29,548 nt of DNA from contig JAKCWW010000973.1 of NCBI GenBank assembly GCA_026260175.1, positions 16,712-46,259 on the forward strand, read 5' to 3'. A program made the translations under genes and the position numbers. Of the stretch, positions 1 to 9,871 are shown piece after piece. Source of the stretch: Reticulitermes lucifugus (Eukaryota; Arthropoda; Insecta; Blattodea; Rhinotermitidae). The notes beneath the pieces are model-generated. The model was not told the origin of the DNA, ran no database searches, and worked only from the letters and a program-made list of their open reading frames with translations. Numbering within the stretch: the stretch's first letter is position 1; every line of letters begins with the position of its first letter.

Positions 1-78
1 GAGCTATACCTCTACTCCCCCTCTGGGCCTTCATGGCCCGTTCTAGGGAGAATTTTACCTTTACTTTACCTTTATGCC
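1..78 (+). repeat. 3' end of an interspersed repeat with TTTACC tail
   Basis: The window opens inside a repeat. It reads GAGCTATACCTCTACT, then CCTTCATGGCCCG, then a TTTTACCTTTACTTTACC tail. The same order of blocks occurs at 4727-4799 and, more diverged, at 14984-15056, so this is the 3' end of a dispersed element whose 5' part lies outside the window. There is no coding content. The short T/A/C tail is the kind of simple 3' end used by retroposed elements. I recognise the block pattern as common insect repeat debris (memory, not a search). Confidence 0.6.
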
Positions 79-417
79 ACGTGAACTTATTTTCTGTCCG
101 ACCTTAGTCAAACAAGATTAAAACCACTAAATTGGTAGAATTATTCTGTACTGTTTTCTACTGCTCGTGCGTTCGGGGCGCGGATGTCTGCGTTGTCATG
201 TTTAGGTACAGGCCTTGTGAAGGGGTTCTATCAGATGTCTACAAACAACACACAGAATTCCGGTAAACGGAAGGTCCTGGGGCGCACTTACCTGTAGCAT
301 CATACATGGACATTGAAAAGCCGATCACTATTAATCTCTCAAACCCCAGTAATAACTATATGAACCACCAGCTGTAACATTACGAAATTTTGCATCTAGC
401 CAAACAGTGTGTTCAAT

Positions 418-498
418 TTTATAATATAATATAACATAGCATAGCTCAGAGTAGCATAATATAATACGATATGATACGATATATGATATAATATATTA
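418..498. repeat. AT-rich low-complexity tract
   Basis: This is an imperfect run of ATAATAT, ATAGCATAG and GATATGATAC type words, almost free of G and C. It reads as decayed simple sequence rather than a fixed-period tandem array. No coding or regulatory meaning can be assigned. Confidence 0.7.
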
Positions 499-500
499 TT

Positions 501-1713
501 GACGTGTCTCAGGGTATGACGTCATGCTGCATAATGAGCAGTGTACAGTCGGGTTTTGTTGCCAAATAGCACGCTGGAGATCAGTACGTTTGTGCATCTA
601 ATAATTACGTAATACAGGCCTACGGGATTCCTCGTTTAGTTCACGGGATTTCTAGGTGGAAACGTTCATTGCCCTCCGCACACTTCATGTCAACCCCCTT
701 CGGGCTCTTTTGTAAGTTCCTCGTTACTTATATCCGCTCGTGAAATGATAATTTTGGACAGTCACTCCGAGGGATTTCAAGATGATGCTACCTAGCGCGA
801 CGGAAAGACCCAGATAATGAACCAATGCTGGAGACGAATTCAGGAGAGGCGAAAAAAAAAGAACTTTATAACTAGGCAAGAGAAAAGTAACCGTCCAAAA
901 CAGAAGAATTTTAGGAACTAAAAGCAAAAAAAATGTTAATTGGAAGGGATAACCAAAGCATCCTGCAGGGGGAAAAACGCAAAAGAAATAAGTGTATGCT
1001 AGTTCTTTGTCACTCGTTAGTATTTGTACAGGGGGGTTTCACACAGCGAACGCATAATTGGGATGCACAAATTTAGTTCACATGAATGCTTAGCTTAAAA
1101 CCTACTCAGTGCATGCCAAGTAGGGTCTAGTTCGAAGGGTGTATGGACTATTTCACTGCGGACCATATCGGCCCAGTATTCTCAAATTTACATGAAGCTC
1201 AAACCTTTACCAAATTTTACAGAATTCAGTACACAGAATAAAATATATATCTAATAGATTTCATTAAATAATCGCCACAGTATTACGCATGGTGCATATT
1301 CAATGACACGCAAGAGGAATGATTCTCGACTCGCTGAGTGATTGGCATGCGTAGCGTGATTAAGTTTGCTATAATTAATGTGCATCTGCAATAAATGAAC
1401 CTGTAGATCAATAAAGTCTCCAGACTCACAAAGGGAGCGCACCAACAATACGTGCACGCCATTAAGTACCAACTGTTAAGTCGTATTTTATTTTATTTCC
1501 TGTAACAAGCTTCTTTCTTTCGTATATCACTTAACTTCCGGCGGTATGAAATACTGTATTACCGAAGGAACTGACTCCAGCCGTAACAAATCTTACTTCT
1601 GTTTGGGAGGATCCCGGTTCGACTGCTGCTCGGAACACAGGTTATTCTCAAAAAGATTTTTCAGGCTTTCTCTCAGTCATTCAATCGAGTATTTTTATTA
1701 TTTTTACTCCATC
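501..1713. other. Unannotated intergenic stretch
   Basis: Both strands hold only short open frames, none with a recognisable motif. There is no clear inverted repeat, tRNA-like box pair or tandem array. A GGTTCGACTGC near 1616-1626 resembles a pol III B box but has no matching A box. The stretch just before the SINE (1680-1713) is T-rich. Confidence 0.5.
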
Positions 1714-2016
1714 ATTCATTAATCAGCCGATCCCATTGGCCGCGTGGTCTAAAGCGTAGGTCTGCAGCCGCTCGCTTGCTGGTATAGCGGGTTCGAATCC
1801 CGCCAGAGGCACGGATGTCTATCTCTGGTGAATGTTGTGTAGTGTGAGGTAGAAGTCTCTGCAACGGGCCGATCCCTCGTCCAGGGGAGTCCTACCGATT
1901 ATGGTGTGTCTGAGTGTGTTCAAGTGCAAAGATAACTCTCTAAACCTATAATGAGTAGGTAGGAATAGGTCAAGACTACGAAAGATAGAGAGAAAGAAAG
2001 AAAGATTCATTAATCA
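1714..2016 (+). mobile_element. Complete tRNA-Leu-like SINE with 12-bp target-site duplication
   Basis: The body is 1726-2004, flanked by an exact 12-bp direct repeat ATTCATTAATCA at 1714-1725 and 2005-2016, the hallmark of target-primed retroposition. The 5' head contains an A-box-like TGGCCGCGTGG (1737-1747) and a perfect B box GGTTCGAATCC (1790-1800). The head with GGTCTAAAGCG resembles class II tRNA-Leu, including the long variable region. A tRNA-unrelated body follows (GGATGTCT, CTCGTCCAGGGGAG, GTGTGTCTGAGTGTG) and then a purine tail of GAAA units. After GTGTCTGAGTGTG the 3' part is strongly diverged from the copies at 17573 and 19069, so it may be a different subfamily. It would be transcribed by pol III from internal boxes and mobilised by a LINE. 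Confidence 0.92.
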
Positions 2017-2658
2017 TTCTAACATTGGACTGCTAGCTACTGGCAGCGTCATTCAATAAACAACAAATAAATAAAGTAGAATAAAATTGGATTACAGCAG
2101 TGAGGGAATGGGTAGCTATAGGAAAGGAAAGAAGAGAAACCCGACTGATGCTACGAAAACCATTAAAAATTAAGCATGGTGTCTTATTCTTGTAAGTTAC
2201 AAACAGATTAAGTTTTACTGCTCGCTTCAGTAACTCTACTTACAAATTCAACCCACGTCTCGCTTTCTTTTTTATTCCATGTTGATCCAATATTAAATTC
2301 CATCCACAGAAGTATCAGCTCTCTGAAGCAAGATCCTACGAGATTTCCGATGCAGCACATCCGTCGCTTTGAGATAAAATGTTAGTGACAGCGTTTCACA
2401 CTCATTAAGTTCACTTTTGGATATATAACATATAAAACTTCAGTGACAGGCAGGTTTTACATTTCCATTTCCTCTGATTCTTTCAACAATTTCCTATCAC
2501 CATCAATCCAAAAATACTTGTCGGTAGAGTCCTGATGTTTGTGAACATCAGAGTTTTGACCTTTCGCGTCCATACATTTTCATACAATTGTTTCGACCTT
2601 TCGTGACTCGTTCCGACGAATTTGGATGAGACCATGTCGCTCGCCAGTCCACTTCCCT
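2017..2658. other. Unannotated intergenic stretch
   Basis: This is AT-rich sequence between two SINE insertions. I see no long open frame with recognisable content, no tandem array and no pol III box pair. Confidence 0.5.
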
Positions 2659-2988
2659 AATACCCCTGCTAAGGTAAAGCTATCCCTATACAGGCCTGGA
2701 CAGGCCTCTAGGGTTCCAGGAGGTTGGGGCTCCTAGATTTCCAGACTATCGGCACATAAAGGGGGTAGGGTTGTCAGCCCTACGCACCGGCCGCCTTTAC
2801 CCCCCAGTAAGAATTCCTGGTACTCATTTCTGTTAGAGGTTGAGTCGCCCCAGGGCCATACAGCGGCCAGAAGGATTATGTCAATGAAAAATTCCAATGA
2901 CACCATCGGGAAACGAAGCCGCGACCTTCCGGCTTGTAACGCAGTGCCTCAACCAACTGCGCCACCGCGTACCCCAATACTCCTGCTA
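2659..2988 (-). mobile_element. Second tRNA-derived SINE family, complete, with imperfect 13-bp target duplication
   Basis: The minus-strand body is 2672-2975. On that strand the head carries a textbook A box TGGCGCAGTTGG (plus-strand 2953-2964) and, at tRNA-like spacing, a degenerate B box GCTTCGTTTCC (2909-2919, two mismatches to GGTTCGANTCC). The element ends with GGGATAGCTTTACCTT, a tail similar to that of the repeats at 4799 and 15056. The flanks AATACCCCTGCTA (2659-2671) and AATACTCCTGCTA (2976-2988) match at 12 of 13 bases, a slightly decayed target-site duplication. The head differs from the tRNA-Leu-like SINEs in this window, so this is a separate family. The mutated B box suggests an old copy that is no longer transcribed. 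Confidence 0.85.
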
Positions 2989-3204
2989 TTGCGCAGATCT
3001 CTTTCAGACCAAATAAGTTCGTCTTTAATTAAGTTACGTTGAATACTTTCGTGGTATATCAAAGAGACGCCCTTTCATTCATGTAGGCTATGTTACGCCT
3101 CCAAAATTGTGTCTTAAAAATGAGCGTTCATGCCGTGTATTTCTGAGCTAATTTTATATTTTTATTATTATTAAGTTCTTGCTAACATCATATAGCGTCA
3201 GTGA

Positions 3205-3330
3205 CATGACTGAATGAGTATGGTGCACTGGTGGAATGAAACCGAAAGGGGAAAACCGAAGCACTCAGTTAAGAACGCGACCCACTGCCGCTTTGTCCAC
3301 CACAAATCCCCCATGGACTCGCCTGAGTTT
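3205..3330 (+). mobile_element. Relic of a common insect interspersed repeat (HWWNETERGK peptide)
   Basis: An open frame starting with ATG at 3214 reads MSMVHWWNETERGKPK and later VHHKSPMDSP. I recall very similar conceptual peptides (SMEHWWNDTDRGKPK type) from repeats misannotated as hypothetical proteins in many insects. The first ~115 bases carry this signature. The frame stays open to 3564, but the rest has no similarity that I recognise. I take it as transposon debris rather than a host gene. This call rests on memory and is not supported by a second copy in the window. Confidence 0.45.
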
Positions 3331-4499
3331 TATGCACATACGTGTAGTTCGTTATACCTATCGTTAAGAGAATGCCACGACCAGTGCCACGTTACACCGT
3401 TAGGATTTAATGATTCTCTCGGGAAACAGGCCTACATGCCGAAACCAAATACGCCTTGGCCTATTAAATACGAAGAACTCAAGAGGTTCAACGCGCCTCT
3501 ATTAAATGCGATATTATTCCGCATAATTTCATTGCATTTCAAAGCCACGAAACCTGTACCTTGACATACGTTTTAACGCCACTCCCCACATAATTCTCAG
3601 CGTTCATATGAGTACCAAATGTACAAATATGCAGCCCTTCTATCGTCCTTACGGCGATGTATTTATACATCTATCGCCAGTGTGTTCTTAAAATATATAT
3701 AGTAAAATTATATGAATGAACTGTACCTTGTTAAAAAGTTGCCTCCTTGTCATATTTACAGGTGAGGTTATACAGCGCAGGATGCTGAATCTGAATTGCA
3801 TTTTAAAGCTCCATGCTTCATCATTAAAATGACTGGGTAGGTAAGGGAATTTTTAGTATCCAGTACCCCGGAATACAAGCAATTACAGTGATCTATCAGC
3901 AACTGTCACGTGTCACCCCAGGCTTCCGCATCTGTCCTCCCGCCGTAACGCTTTGTTGGGTCCTTTGCAAAATTAAACAACTTGAACTTCATGTTTAAAT
4001 GACAGTTAGAAAATTGATTTTAAAAAACAAGCACGAACTTCGGGGACATTCTGTAATTCCAAACTCCAGAAAAAGTCATGATAGAAACAAATTACTTTTC
4101 AACCCGTTTATAGCTGCTACTACTGTAACATCAATTCGACCAGCTTATTTAGAATGCATTAGGTAAAATCACCCAACAAGTTTCAGACCTGACCAGCATC
4201 ATTATCAGATCATTCCAAACGCAAATACTGGTTATACTACATTACAACAACGACAGTTACACTCTTACACTACTTTCAAAACATTTGTTCAATATTTGAA
4301 TTGTTTAAAATTATAAAGAATAAAAGTCTAAAATTACAGTATCAAACCACAAACATTTCCTTTCTCTATGAAATGTAGTTCCTCTTCCAGTGTACAGGCC
4401 AGTTAACTTAAAGTCATTATATGCATCACAAAAGTCACACAAACAGCCATTATATCTTTTTCATTACAATATCTTTGTCTCGTTTTGGAGCCGGCATAG
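3331..4499. other. Unannotated intergenic stretch
   Basis: It has AT-rich composition and contains no tandem array, pol III box pair or inverted repeat that I could detect. The open frame begun at 3214 runs on to 3564 without recognisable motifs. Confidence 0.45.
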
Positions 4500-4799
4500 G
4501 CAGTCACTACAGCGACCAGGTTACAAGCTGGACGGACAACCAAGAATCATGGGGTGGGGGCAACCGGTGGGGGCAACAGAGTTCTTCTCTTCTTCAAAGT
4601 GTCCAGACTGGCCCTGGAGCCCACACACCCTTTTATTCAATGGATGCCTGGAGCTCTTTCCCCGGGGATAAAGCTGCCGGAGAGTAAAGCTGACCGTTCA
4701 CCTCCAACTACTGGTGAGGATAAGAATGAGTGGAGCTATACCTCCACTGCCCCATGTACCTTCATGGCGTGTAAAGGGACAACTTTACCTTTACCTTAG
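4500..4799 (+). mobile_element. Longest copy of the TTTACC-tailed interspersed repeat
   Basis: All three frames are open over much of this stretch, and the conceptual fragments GPGAHTPFYSMDAW, FPGDKAAGE and WSYTSTAPCTFMA are spread across different frames. That pattern fits a decayed, non-coding or frame-shifted repeat, not a gene. I recognise these peptides as a repeat very widespread in insect genomes (memory). The 3' end carries CTATACCTCCACT, CCTTCATGGCGTG and a TTTACCTTTACC tail, shared with 1-78 and 14984-15056. The middle part (GTCCAGACTGGCCCTGGAGCCCAC to GGGGATAAAGC) corresponds in layout to 28160-28300. The 5' boundary is uncertain. A short tandem duplication GGTGGGGGCAAC lies at about 4555-4579. 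Confidence 0.6.
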
Positions 4800-5872
4800 T
4801 TTCTTCTAGACTGCGGTATGAAACTGTAGTAATGTGACGTGCCATTGTATTAAATGTTCGTGCTGCCATATGTGTTATCCGTTATTCGTTGTTATGCCTG
4901 CCTAAATATATTTAATAGCTAGTCTTTACGTAAACATATTATGATTTATTGACATATATATCTAAACATAAGGTCCACATCAAGTTCATAATGGGAAATG
5001 TGACGAATATTACGTTACGTAGACAGGTATTAGAAAAGAACGCAAGCAGCAAATACAGAATGTGACAGGAAGTGTTCACACATTTCACATTTTAATAATA
5101 CTTAAAAGTCTGCGGTGACCACCTTTCTCTTGGACTGGTATGGCAGCCGTGAAAAAAAAATACAACCCCTCTTGGAGCTCAGACCTGGCGGTCAATCTAA
5201 AATTTAAATTCCTAACAATTACAGAACTTTGAAATGTCTCTGCGCTTCCTGCCGCATCCTACAGAATCAAACTCCACCCATTCATCCAGCCATCCAGGCC
5301 GTAACTACAAGGTCGAGGACAAGACGGACAGACACACAGCGAATTACAACAGGCCGTGCTGGGAGTTCAGCCTAACACATAAATACTCGCACGACTAAGA
5401 ATCACATTCTCTACCGCTAAGCTTGGTAATGTATGCGTGTCATGTAGAGGTATGTTTCACACACAGAATGGAGCAAAAGCAATTTGACACTAGACGCAAC
5501 ATGTTAAACATCGAGTGTCAAGTGACTTTTGCGCCACTCTGTACAAGCTACCTCAACTTCACTTCGGTGGCTCATGATCACTGCCACAAAAAAGTTCTAC
5601 GAGAAAAAAAAAACGTAGTATTAATAGTTATAGATTTCGTTTGGAATTAAAACATGCAGGCCTATATAATATGTGTATAACTTCAAGAACATGGCTGCCT
5701 ACAATTACCGACAGAAACTGTTGCCCCTATTTATCTACATGAGATCGATGATATAGCAAGGTCGCCTACTCTAATTATAAACGTTTACAGAAATCCGTTC
5801 ATGCATAAAACATAAGGACAATTATGGAACTTGTATCGGTGTTCCAAATATGAGCTAAATATGAATGTTGAT
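4800..5872. other. Unannotated intergenic stretch
   Basis: There is no recognisable gene or element. It includes short A-runs (near 5150 and 5605) and small open frames without motifs. Confidence 0.45.
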
Positions 5873-5988
5873 TGCAGGCTTCCGCCGCGATGTTGATGAC
5901 ATCTGTGGTCTTCTGGGTTATTACACGGCGTCGTGTGGTAAATAATTACCACACGACGCCGTGTAATAACCCAGAAGACCACAGATTT
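5873..5988. mobile_element. Head-to-head transposon ends forming a perfect 41-bp palindrome
   Basis: 5901-5941 and 5946-5986 are exact reverse complements separated by only ATAA. Each arm begins ATCTGTGGTCTTCTGGG and on its own strand encodes the conceptual peptide SVVFWVITRRRVV. I associate that peptide with a repeat common in cockroaches and termites (memory). The left arm continues outward into GCAGGCTTCCGCCGCGATG (5877-5895), which matches the reverse complement of 22025-22045 in the element at 21860. The locus is therefore two inverted copies of one element end. A transcript across it would fold into a near-perfect hairpin. No transposase is encoded. Confidence 0.8.
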
Positions 5989-6850
5989 CATAAATATGAA
6001 TGATTATCTTTAACTACAAGTGGAGTAGGCCTCCATAAAAATAGTTCAGGTCCAGGTTGCTGGATGAACCACGATGATCAAAGCGCCTCAAGCAAGCTTA
6101 CGTCATAGTCCCCGCATTTACGTTCAAAATTATCCATAAGCGTTGAAACAAAGGTCTGATCCAAAGCTACGTAAATATGGTTTGAGGGAGGGGGGAGTTC
6201 AGACAACAGGCAGCGTTTCTACCTCACTCTCCTTTGTTTCCCGAATTCAGCACAAACATTAATATTAACTGATGAGGGAAAGATTCTGTAATCTGTGCAA
6301 ATCTAGTGGCTTGAAAACAAAACAGCACAATTTAAATATTTTATTCTCTGCTTTCATACTCAATTCCGAAGGGATATAAATTGTACCTACCAAAGTGTAC
6401 AGCCCTTAATCTATTTCAATTGCGGAGGGCAGCTTTAATGCGAGAAGAAAGGAAAGGTCGTACTCCTGCGTACTTTGCCATTTTGCGCACTTCATCAGCC
6501 TCGACATTCATTTATTATAATTATACATCTACTGTTCTAATTGTAAAGCCACAGTTGCAAAGCTAATAGCATTACAGAACTACATCGCACATTCGCACAG
6601 TACGTATTAATGTTTCGCATTTCATAAATGTTCATCACAACGAAAACTGTTTCAAACCAAGTCGCAGACATTAAACGACCCTACAGTTATTATGTACCAC
6701 CTAAGATCATCTGTATTTTAGTCAATTTATACAAGTCGACTACAGGTTCATGCAAAGTTGGGCTTAGGATTGGGACGATATGAATAAAAATTAAATTATG
6801 GGATATGAAGTCGTCACGGTTTGACGTAAAATAAACACCGTCTTCTCGCA
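5989..6850. other. Unannotated intergenic stretch
   Basis: This is AT-rich sequence with no recognisable coding region, RNA gene or repeat. Small open frames (for example 6381-6566) carry no motifs that I know. Confidence 0.45.
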
Positions 6851-6985
6851 CGTGATGCCGTATAGTCAGATATGCAAGTACCGACGTTTCATAGGAACAT
6901 GCTGCCCCTATCTTGTACCCGAAAAAGGGAGTCAGCAGGTTCCTACGAAACGTCGGTACGTGTATATCTGATTACACATCACATC
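6851..6985. mobile_element. Short inverted-repeat element (MITE-like)
   Basis: The arms 6851-6904 and about 6933-6985 are imperfect reverse complements. Shared blocks are GTGATG, TCAGATAT, GTACCGACGTTTC and AGGAAC-TGCTG. They enclose a 28-base loop containing CCCCTATCTTGTACCC. The inner blocks match better than the outer ends. The CCGACGTTTC word also occurs, reversed, as GAAACGTCGG in the repeat at 21961-21970, but the rest differs. It has no coding capacity. I see no target duplication with confidence. Confidence 0.65.
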
Positions 6986-7461
6986 AGGGAAGACAGAAAT
7001 GTTCGTAAACTACAGTCATGTGTCGCTACTTTAACCTTCAACCTTCTCCAGACTAATTAATATTTTGTTTTATAAAGAGTCAGTAAGCAAGCGGCTGACA
7101 GACCAGACGAATAGAGCAATTCCAATCCTGCGTCTGTTTACTGTCATACTCAATCCAACAAAAGCGCATAACAAACAGTGACCACTTTTACTAGCCCAAC
7201 ATTAACCATAACCACAAAATGTTCAATGAATACTGTCGGCAAATTAAGAAGGCGTTTACAAAAATCCTAAATTGTTTTGACAACTGCATGTCACAATTAG
7301 TATTTCCAAATTTCTTGACATCGTCCATCATCTTAGTATACCCAACCGAACACACATATTACGCAGGACTTCTTTCCGTACTCTAGAGGGGCGGGGAGTG
7401 TAAGTAGCTATGCAGATGGCTCCGACAGACCGCGCTAATCTGTCATTACTCGTCCGGTGAA
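6986..7461. other. Unannotated stretch before the minisatellite
   Basis: I see nothing recognisable. The sequence is unique-looking up to CGTCCGGTGA, where the 23-bp array begins abruptly. Confidence 0.45.
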
Positions 7462-8401
7462 GTGGAGTACACAAATCCAGCAAAGTGGAGTACACAAATC
7501 TAGAGAAGTGTACACAAATCCAGCAAAGTAGAGTGCACAAATCCAGCGAAGCGGAGTAGTCAAATCCACCGAAGTGGAGTACACAAATCAAGTAAACTGT
7601 GTTACACAATTCCAGAGAAGTCGAGCACACAGGCCTAGCGAAGTGGAGTATACAAATAAAGTAAACTGTGTTACACAAATCCAGAGAAGTCGAGCACACA
7701 GGCCTAGCGAAGTGGAGTACACAAATCAAGTAAACTGTGTTACACAAATCCAGAGAAGTCGAGCACATAGGCCTAGCGAAGTGGAGTACACAAATCAAGT
7801 AAACTGTGTTACACAAATCCAGAAAAGTCGAGCACACAGGCCTAGCGAAGTGGAGTATACAAATCAAGTAAACTGTGTTACACAATTCCAGAGAAGTCGA
7901 GCACACAGGCCTAGCGAAGTGGAGTATACAAATAAAGTAAACTGTGTTACACAAATCCAGAGAAGTCGAGCACACAGGCCTAGCGAAGTGGAGTACACAA
8001 ATCAAGTAAACTGTGTTACACAAATCCAGAGAAGTCGAGCACACAGGCCTAAGGAAGTGGAGTACACAAATCCAGCGAAATGGAGTACATAAATCTAGTA
8101 AAGTGGAATACACAAATCCAGAAAAGTAGAGCAAACAAACCCAGTGAAGTGGAGTACACAAATCTAAATAAGTGGAGTACACAAATCTAGTAAAGTGGAG
8201 TACACAAATCCAGCGAAATGGAGTACACAAATCTAATAAAGTGGAGTACACAAATATAATAAAGTGGAATACACAAATCCAACGCAGTGGAGTACACAAA
8301 TCAAGTAAACTGTGTTACACAAATGCAGAGAAGTCGAGCACACAGGCCCAGTGAAGTGGAGTATACAAATCCAGTGAGGTGGAGTACACAGATCTAGCTG
8401 T
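7462..8401. repeat. Minisatellite: 41 monomers of 23 bp with 69-bp higher-order units
   Basis: The monomer starts GTGGAGTACACAAAT and ends in a variable CCAGCGAA-type octamer. The left edge 7462-7573 has five monomers, one of them shortened to 20 bp by loss of three bases (7508-7527). The core 7574-8056 is seven tandem 69-bp units. Each unit is built of three distinct 23-mers in fixed order: GTGGAGTACACAAATCAAG type, CTGTGTTACACAAATCCAG type, and GTCGAGCACACAGGCCTAG type. The right part 8057-8401 has fifteen monomers, mostly of the first type, with one further complete 69-bp unit at 8287-8355. Because 69 is a multiple of three, both strands stay open for long distances, but the frames have no good ATG start and are best read as a by-product of the period. 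Confidence 0.97.
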
Positions 8402-8950
8402 CGAACCGTTGTGGCCATTTCGGAATCACAAGACGAGCCTAGAAACTCAGTACTAGATTATTACTACGGCATCCTTTTGAGCATACACAAACGTCACAAT
8501 GGTGTCAGCATTCCTGCTACATTTTTAGGATAGCCTCAATTCGACTGTCAGCCCAAAGACAATCAAATCCAACTGTGTTTCTTTTCCAGATATTCGTAAT
8601 CCCTCGAGGGAAATTGTGGGAACTTCCTCTGCATCTGTCATGTAACAACCGTACTCTAGTTCAGCTCTTGCGCTTAGTGTCCTCCCAACACACCGCAATG
8701 ATCCAGTCATTCATCATTCGACTTACAAGGTATATAGAGTTGACAATGACTGGTTAAGTAAAATACAAGTTCACGGGACTCGCTATGCCAGTGAGAGTGC
8801 GCTGGGTGTCAACATGATGCAGTGTGCAGTATTGAACAAAGTAAAATGGATCTTCCGGTGCTTGTGATGCGAGGCACTTCATCGGAAGAATGTCCAGCAC
8901 ATGCCGGTAAGCGGGCTTGTCGAGTGACCACAGCAAGTAGGGGAGTCTTT
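8402..8950. other. Unannotated intergenic stretch
   Basis: There are no genes, pol III boxes or tandem repeats that I can support. Confidence 0.45.
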
Positions 8951-9156
8951 CAGGTCGATGCGTTTGACCTGTCGTGCTAAACGGAACTAAGGAGCGGCTA
9001 TAAAACCAGCGGGGATGATGTAAGACAGCAATGTTAAGTTATCACACGTCACGTAAAACTTTAGGTTAAACACAGTTAAGAAAGAAATCTGTCCTTTGGC
9101 AGCATCAAGAGTCAGATCAAGATGACGTAACTGTGCACAACGTATATGTATAAAAG
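8951..9156 (+). promoter_or_regulatory. Candidate promoter-like cluster: two TATA boxes, a CRE-like site and a palindrome
   Basis: CAGGTC (8951-8956) and GACCTG (8966-8971) form a palindrome of nuclear-receptor-like half sites with a 9-base spacer. GGCTATAAAACC (TATAAAA at 8999-9005) is a good TATA box in GC-rich flanks. TGACGTAA (9123-9130) matches the CRE/ATF consensus. TATAAAAGGCC (9149-9159) is a near-ideal second TATA box. About 32 bases further on, CTACAAC near 9179-9185 could serve as a start site. Each word is short and can occur by chance. The clustering over 200 bases is the only support, and no recognised gene follows. Confidence 0.25.
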
Positions 9157-9172
9157 GCCATGCTCCGCTTGA

Positions 9173-9515
9173 GATAATCTACAACATGTTACTAGGAGAA
9201 AATACTTACAAATAAAATATCAGACAGAATTAAAGTTACGAAGGGAAAAGGAACGTAGTGATAGTATATTGGTGAAATCAAGTGGATTAAACGAATATTT
9301 AATTAGAGAAAACAAACTAAAATATCAAGGACGATGGGGAAATGAAAGAAATGTAGAGGAAGAACAGAAGAAAGAGAAGCACGAAGAGAAGTATGAGAAA
9401 TAAAAGTAAAATACAAACGAACATAACAAGCAAAAGGAGATGGAGAAGGGAAAAGAGGAGGGGCAGGGAACAAAGAAAAAACCACAAAAAAGGAAAGGAG
9501 ACAGGACAATGTATT
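9173..9515 (+). other. Purine-rich tract with a 77-codon open frame lacking ATG
   Basis: From about 9220 to 9515 the plus strand is dominated by A and G (words such as GAAGAACAGAAGAAAGAG). An open frame runs from 9173 to the TAA at 9401-9403, with conceptual ends such as LKLRREKER and EEEQKKEKHEEKYEK. It is highly charged, has no ATG and is unrecognised. The antisense strand gives pyrimidine-rich, hydrophobic-looking frames as a mirror effect. I regard the composition as the real feature and do not call a gene. Confidence 0.5.
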
Positions 9516-9769
9516 ACATCCAGGATTCTAATATTAACATGTGCATATGTTTATTTCTCCTACACCTGTGAAGACAGCAATTTGTCTCTGCAGATGGACA
9601 ATGAGCTACTGCAGCCCCCTTGCCATTTCACCTTATCATCAGATTATCATTTCCTGTAACTGTTTAACAGCTGAAGAATTTATTTCAATTTGGAATTCAA
9701 ATATTTTCGATGCGAGTTCTTTCGAATTGTGTGTCTCTCAATGAACCTAAAGTTTATTTACGCCCATAA

Positions 9770-9870
9770 ACGTCCACTGTCCAGAAACGTAATAAACAGG
9801 AGCGCGCGAAGATGGATGCAAAAGATCCCTCCGAAACGTTGACAACCACCTACACTATACAGTGTCGTAA
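9770..9870 (+). repeat. Diverged relic of the GAAGATGG/CGAAACGT hairpin repeat
   Basis: GAAGATGG at 9808-9815 is followed by GGATGCAAAAGATCC (possible GGAT/ATCC hairpin) and CCGAAACGTTG (9831-9841). ACACTATACAGTGTCGTAACTC then lines up with the AATATACGCTGCGTAACATC block of the better copy at 21983-22003. Order and spacing match, but the ends are lost. Confidence 0.5.
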
Positions 9871-9871
9871 C

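Noticed and set aside
1726..1801. Functional tRNA gene
   Set aside because: Boxes are present but acceptor and other stems do not form, a SINE body follows, and a target duplication encloses the whole.
4390..4799. Three overlapping plus-strand frames as a gene
   Set aside because: The recognisable peptide pieces jump between frames and match repeat debris; there is no single intact frame.
7462..8401. CRISPR-like array
   Set aside because: Monomers are contiguous with no unique spacers, and the context is eukaryotic; it is a minisatellite.
9303..9509. Hydrophobic minus-strand frame
   Set aside because: Same antisense effect of a purine-rich plus strand; TTG/GTG-type starts only.
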